Assembly (NCBI GenBank): GCA_002411365.1
Contig: DHSD01000004.1
Location: 1-16,890, forward strand
Length of the DNA: 16,890 bases
Direction: 5' to 3'
From: Ruminococcaceae bacterium UBA5295
GTDB taxonomy: Bacteria > Bacillota > Clostridia > Oscillospirales > Acutalibacteraceae
Of the stretch, positions 14,488 through 16,890 are shown in pieces (position 1 is the stretch's first letter; each line of letters starts with the position of its first letter). Below the pieces are notes generated by a model. That model did no database searches and had not been told where the DNA came from. It worked only from the letters and a program-made list of their open reading frames with translations. The position numbers and the translations under genes were made by a program.

Positions 14488-15153
14488 ATGACGGGCTGGC
14501 GCCGCTTTTCTATTACTTTGGCTGTCCTGTTTCTTGTATGTTTTGCTTTTGTTGCTTTTCAGCTTAAGGCGGGGAGGCTCACGGGCTTTGACAACAAAAT
14601 TTATGGGTTAGTCACAGCGCATATGTCAAACAGTATTACAATTGCGATGAAAGGCCTTACGTCTTTTTGCAGTGTGCAGTTCATTGGCGCATTAATTGTG
14701 CTTTTCTGTATTATCGGGATAAGGAAACAAAACTTGCGCTTCTATAATTCCATGATGATCCTGAACCTTGTTTGTGCATGGCTGATAAATTTTGCACTGA
14801 AGACGTCTTTCCACAGGGATAGACCTGACTTTGCACGGCTTGTAAATGAAACCGGTTTTAGTTTCCCAAGCACACACGCAATGGTAAGCGCGGCATTTTA
14901 TGGCTTCATGATTTACCTTTGCATTGTGTTTTTAAAGAAGCCAATAAAGCAGATTTTATCTGCCCTTCTTATCCTGCTTGTGCTTATGATTGGAATTAGC
15001 AGGGTTTACCTTGGTGTACACTATGCGAGTGATGTAACGGCAGGTATACTGTTAGGATTTGCGTGGGTAATATTATTTACGTATTTTATAGATAAGGTCC
15101 ACGCAAGGCCAAGAACCAGAAAAAGGGGAAGGTATGTTCTTAGAAGCAGATGA
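14488..15153 (+). CDS. PAP2-family membrane phosphatase
   Basis: This is an integral membrane phosphatase of the PAP2 (type 2 phosphatidic acid phosphatase) superfamily; members act on phosphatidic acid, phosphatidylglycerol phosphate or undecaprenyl pyrophosphate on the outer face of the membrane. The 221-residue product has about six hydrophobic helices. The three signature motifs are complete: K105-x6-R112-P113, P127-S-T-H130 and S171-R172-x5-H178-x3-D182, with H130 and H178 catalytic. The tail is basic (R-P-R-T-R-K-R-G-R). ATG 14488 is the first standard start, but the GGGGGAGA at 14463-14470 is about 17 bases away; an in-frame ATT at 14476 is 5 bases from it and may be the true start, adding four residues. 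Substrate is not readable. Confidence 0.88.
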   Translation: MTGWRRFSITLAVLFLVCFAFVAFQLKAGRLTGFDNKIYGLVTAHMSNSITIAMKGLTSFCSVQFIGALIVLFCIIGIRKQNLRFYNSMMILNLVCAWLINFALKTSFHRDRPDFARLVNETGFSFPSTHAMVSAAFYGFMIYLCIVFLKKPIKQILSALLILLVLMIGISRVYLGVHYASDVTAGILLGFAWVILFTYFIDKVHARPRTRKRGRYVLRSR

Positions 15154-15297
15154 TAACCTGTTTGCCTAATATAATTTCTCGATACATGTTTTGTAATTTG
15201 TAGTTAGATGCTTTAAGCTGAAAAGGGAATATATGCCTTCTTGATACAACAGAAGAGCAGTTTAACCTGGATTTAGAAAGATGGGGAATATGTAACT

Positions 15298-15930
15298 ATG
15301 GGCAATTTCTTTTCAAAAGGGCCTGACTATTTTGGGCTTTTCCAAAAGGGGATACAGATTTCCAGCAAAGCGGCTAAAACGCTGCAGGCGGCATTTTCAG
15401 GTAATCAGATCGATGAAGAGAAAATAAAGGGACTTCGCGCGATTGAGCATGAAGGCGACAAACATGTGCATGAATGCGGCAAACTGATAGCTGATGCTTT
15501 TATCACGCCTGTTGAGCGTCCTGATATGATGAATATGATTGCTGTCATTGAGGCTTTGACAGACAGCATCGACGATATTGGCAACCAGATTTATATGATG
15601 CACATTGTAAAAAAAGATGCGACATCTGAAAAGTTTGTGGGCCTTCTTGTTTCTGCATGCGAAGAACTTTCCACAATGATGGGTGTCTTTAAAAACTTTA
15701 AGACAAAGCAAGACGAACTTCACAAAATTTCGATCCGTGTAAACCATATTGAAGAGGAGGGCGATGCACTTTTTATAAGTGCAATGCGCAATCTATTTGA
15801 TCCAAAGCAGGAAATGAATACAGTTGATGTTATACGCTGCGAGCATCTTTACCAGACGATGGAAGACGCGATGGATTGCTGTGAAGATGTAGCAGATGCT
15901 GTTTCCCACATAATAATTACAAATACTTAA
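15298..15930 (+). CDS. DUF47 / PhoU-like phosphate-transport accessory protein
   Basis: The 210-residue, all-helical product resembles the DUF47 (YkaA) branch of PhoU-like proteins, usually encoded next to a Pit-type low-affinity phosphate transporter and thought to regulate it. Two related half-repeats are visible, each with an acidic E-x3-D-type metal motif: E50-H-E-G-D54-K-x-x-H in the first half and an I-E-E-E-G-D-A-L-F stretch in the second, plus D-S-I-D-D-I and E-D-A-M-D-C-C-E-D clusters. ATG 15298 has a GGGGA about 10 bases upstream. No pit gene is adjacent; the next gene is convergent and unrelated. The 144-base gap upstream contains a TATAAT (15170-15175) without a matching -35, so its promoter is unclear. 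Confidence 0.82.
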   Translation: MGNFFSKGPDYFGLFQKGIQISSKAAKTLQAAFSGNQIDEEKIKGLRAIEHEGDKHVHECGKLIADAFITPVERPDMMNMIAVIEALTDSIDDIGNQIYMMHIVKKDATSEKFVGLLVSACEELSTMMGVFKNFKTKQDELHKISIRVNHIEEEGDALFISAMRNLFDPKQEMNTVDVIRCEHLYQTMEDAMDCCEDVADAVSHIIITNT

Positions 15931-15950
15931 TGCGATAACACATTATTTTT
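15928..15950 (+). terminator. weak terminator after the DUF47 gene
   Basis: TAATG (15928-15932) and CATTA (15941-15945) form a 5-bp AT-rich stem followed by TTTTT (15946-15950). The stem begins at the stop codon and the T-run lies in the last codons of the convergent gene. It is thermodynamically weak, so the call is uncertain. Confidence 0.35.
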
Positions 15951-16539
15951 GCTTGCCTGCATTTTTGAGTATATCGGCGGCAATCCCGGTTTCACCTGTG
16001 ACGAGTGCAAGAAGCATACGGTAAATAGTTTCGGGTGAATCCTGAAAATTTTTCTTTACAATTTCAGCCTGTGCATTATCTGGAACAGCAAGGGAAAAAT
16101 TCATAAGGTCAGTAGTACCTCCCGAGATATGGCATGTTACGCGGCAGCCATTTCTTTCGGGAGTTATTTCAACCCTGTTTTCCTTTTCACGTTTTGCCTT
16201 TGCAAGCAGGCCGATAGCGGCGCATAGCGCTTTATGTCTCACGGCAGGAGGAAGTTCCGAGTCGAGCTGTTTTGAAATTTGCTGCGCTGTTTCTGTTGCG
16301 CAGCATAGCTCCGAATTATTGCCGCTTATTTTTATGATGCCCTTAGCCACCATGTCAGAGATTGCGTCTGTCACTTCAAAATAATTTGCAAGGCCGTTAT
16401 TTACTGTGCACTGAATGAGATCTTCTTTGGAAAGCGGTGTGCCTGTGCTTGTAAGCAGATAACAGATAAGTATGCGTATATCACTTTTTGTCCGAAGCCC
16501 ACCGGGCTCTATTCCTTCTGTCAAAACATCAAAATTCAT
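15943..16539 (-). CDS. DUF4364-type winged-helix-like regulator
   Basis: The 198-residue product resembles the DUF4364 proteins found widely in Clostridia. The N-terminal 90 residues look like a winged helix-turn-helix domain: D-I-R-I-L-I-C-Y-L-L, then P-L-S-K-E-D-L-I-Q, then N-Y-F-E-V-T-D-A-I-S-D-M-V-A-K-G-I-I. The remainder (about 100-198) is a mixed alpha/beta domain with V-E-I-T-P-E-R-N-G-C-R-V-T-C-H-I and no recognisable enzyme motif. It probably binds DNA, but its target and signal are unknown. The ATG has GGAGG (16549-16553 on the opposite strand) about 9 bases upstream. The gene is convergent with DUF47, only 12 bases apart, and separated from the gene upstream by a terminator. Confidence 0.7.
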   Translation of the reverse strand: MNFDVLTEGIEPGGLRTKSDIRILICYLLTSTGTPLSKEDLIQCTVNNGLANYFEVTDAISDMVAKGIIKISGNNSELCCATETAQQISKQLDSELPPAVRHKALCAAIGLLAKAKREKENRVEITPERNGCRVTCHISGGTTDLMNFSLAVPDNAQAEIVKKNFQDSPETIYRMLLALVTGETGIAADILKNAGKQK

Positions 16540-16561
16540 TGCATATACCTCCAGCCTTTTA

Positions 16562-16570
16562 ATTCTATCA
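16562..16570 (-). promoter_or_regulatory. candidate extended -10 promoter for the DUF4364 gene
   Basis: On the minus strand this reads TGATAGAAT, an extended -10 motif (TGn plus 5 of 6 of TATAAT). No convincing -35 is seen. It would place the transcript start about 15 bases before the ATG at 16539, just upstream of the GGAGG. Confidence 0.35.
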
Positions 16571-16592
16571 CATCGAGCGTTTAAAGGAGCAT

Positions 16593-16627
16593 AAAAAAAG
16601 GGACCATTTCTAAATGGAATGGCCCTT
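16593..16627 (-). terminator. intrinsic terminator of the upstream minus-strand gene
   Basis: Read on the minus strand, AAGGGCCATT (16618-16627) pairs with AATGGTCCCTT (16598-16608) with one bulged base, and the stem runs into seven T's (16593-16599). It lies about 30 bases after the stop of the partial gene at the right edge and insulates the DUF4364 gene from it. Confidence 0.85.
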
Positions 16628-16658
16628 GGTGATTTTAAAACTTCACAAAGAGTATATT

Positions 16659-16890
16659 TTATTTTTTTTCTCTTTCCAATGGCTTTCCGTGCTTTATGAC
16701 AATACTGCTCACATATTCTATCAACTTTTTCTGCTCTTCTGCTGAACAGCTTCGGAAAGCTCCTACAAGTTCTTTTTCCTCAGGGGCAAGGTCATAAATA
16801 TGGCTTGAATTTTTTTGAATATCAGCGTAACTGGATATATGGCTTCCGTTGCTTAAAGTCCGGCGCTCTGCAACAGATTTCGGACGGCTT
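16659..16890 (-). CDS. C-terminal part of an unidentified protein (5' end outside window)
   Basis: A minus-strand frame is open from the window edge (first full codon at 16889) to a TAA at 16659-16661, giving 76 residues. It lacks a start in the window and is supported by the terminator just after its stop. The segment has a Ser/Asn-rich linker (about residues 13-32), then a helical pair with D-L-A-P-E-E-K-E-L-V-G-A-F-R-S-C-S-A-E-E-Q-K-K-L-I-E-Y-V, ending K-P-L-E-R-E-K-K. The P-E-E-x-E-L-x-x-x-F-R-x-x-S-x-E-x-Q-x-x-L-x-E-Y pattern reminds me of the tails of Xre-family regulators in Clostridia, but the DNA-binding part would be outside the window, so this is only a guess. Confidence 0.6.
   Translation of the reverse strand, partial: SRPKSVAERRTLSNGSHISSYADIQKNSSHIYDLAPEEKELVGAFRSCSAEEQKKLIEYVSSIVIKHGKPLEREKK

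Noticed and set aside
15154..15297. Gap before the DUF47 gene examined for a small RNA or riboswitch
   Set aside because: Only an isolated TATAAT was found, with no stable stem, terminator or familiar riboswitch pattern.

Overview
The window looks like core chromosome from a Gram-positive Bacillota, most likely class Clostridia and possibly the Oscillospirales. The reasons are a YqzL-type small gene between era and recO, a MutS2 with a C-terminal Smr domain, the ylxM-ffh-rpsP-khpA order, a DUF4364-type regulator, strong AGGAGG-type ribosome binding sites and no outer-membrane genes. Base composition looks mid-range by eye; I did not count it. I recognise no rRNA, tRNA, CRISPR array, transposase, phage gene or attachment site, and no gene-free stretch exceeds 300 bases (the largest gap is about 180).

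Region 1 (1-5634, + strand) is a probable operon: the 3' end of era, a yqzL-like small gene, recO, a membrane-free metallophosphoesterase, mutS2 and a YpmS/DUF2140-like membrane-anchored protein. Its themes are ribosome maturation, DNA repair and ribosome rescue.

Region 2 (5631-8090, + strand) is the SRP/ribosome operon. A textbook promoter (TTGACA, 17-base spacer, TATAAT) overlaps the stop codon of the YpmS-like gene and drives ylxM, ffh (TTG start), rpsP and khpA. A terminator follows khpA directly, where many relatives continue with rimM-trmD-rplS.

Region 3 (8183-10286) holds a diacylglycerol-kinase-family lipid kinase and a small cupin protein on the + strand. They converge on a divergent plsY on the - strand, with a shared bidirectional terminator between cupin and plsY.

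Region 4 (9669-12251, - strand) reads, in transcription order, sugar-phosphate transferase, secreted M23/LytM peptidase and plsY: cell-envelope functions, probably from an extended -10 promoter in the 180-base divergent gap.

Region 5 (12295-15930, + strand) holds a ROK glucokinase and an aldose 1-epimerase (a hexose-entry pair), then a PAP2 phosphatase that may use an AUU start, then a DUF47/PhoU-like protein.

Region 6 (15943-16890, - strand) holds a DUF4364-type regulator and, past a minus-strand terminator, the 3' end of a further gene cut by the window edge.

I found no convincing undescribed multi-gene system; this is mostly housekeeping DNA. The points most worth a second look are small: a leader before the cupin gene that can fold into two exclusive hairpins, one covering the ribosome binding site; the possible AUU start; the yqzL/recO overlap; unusual motif residues in PlsY; and the shortened rpsP operon.
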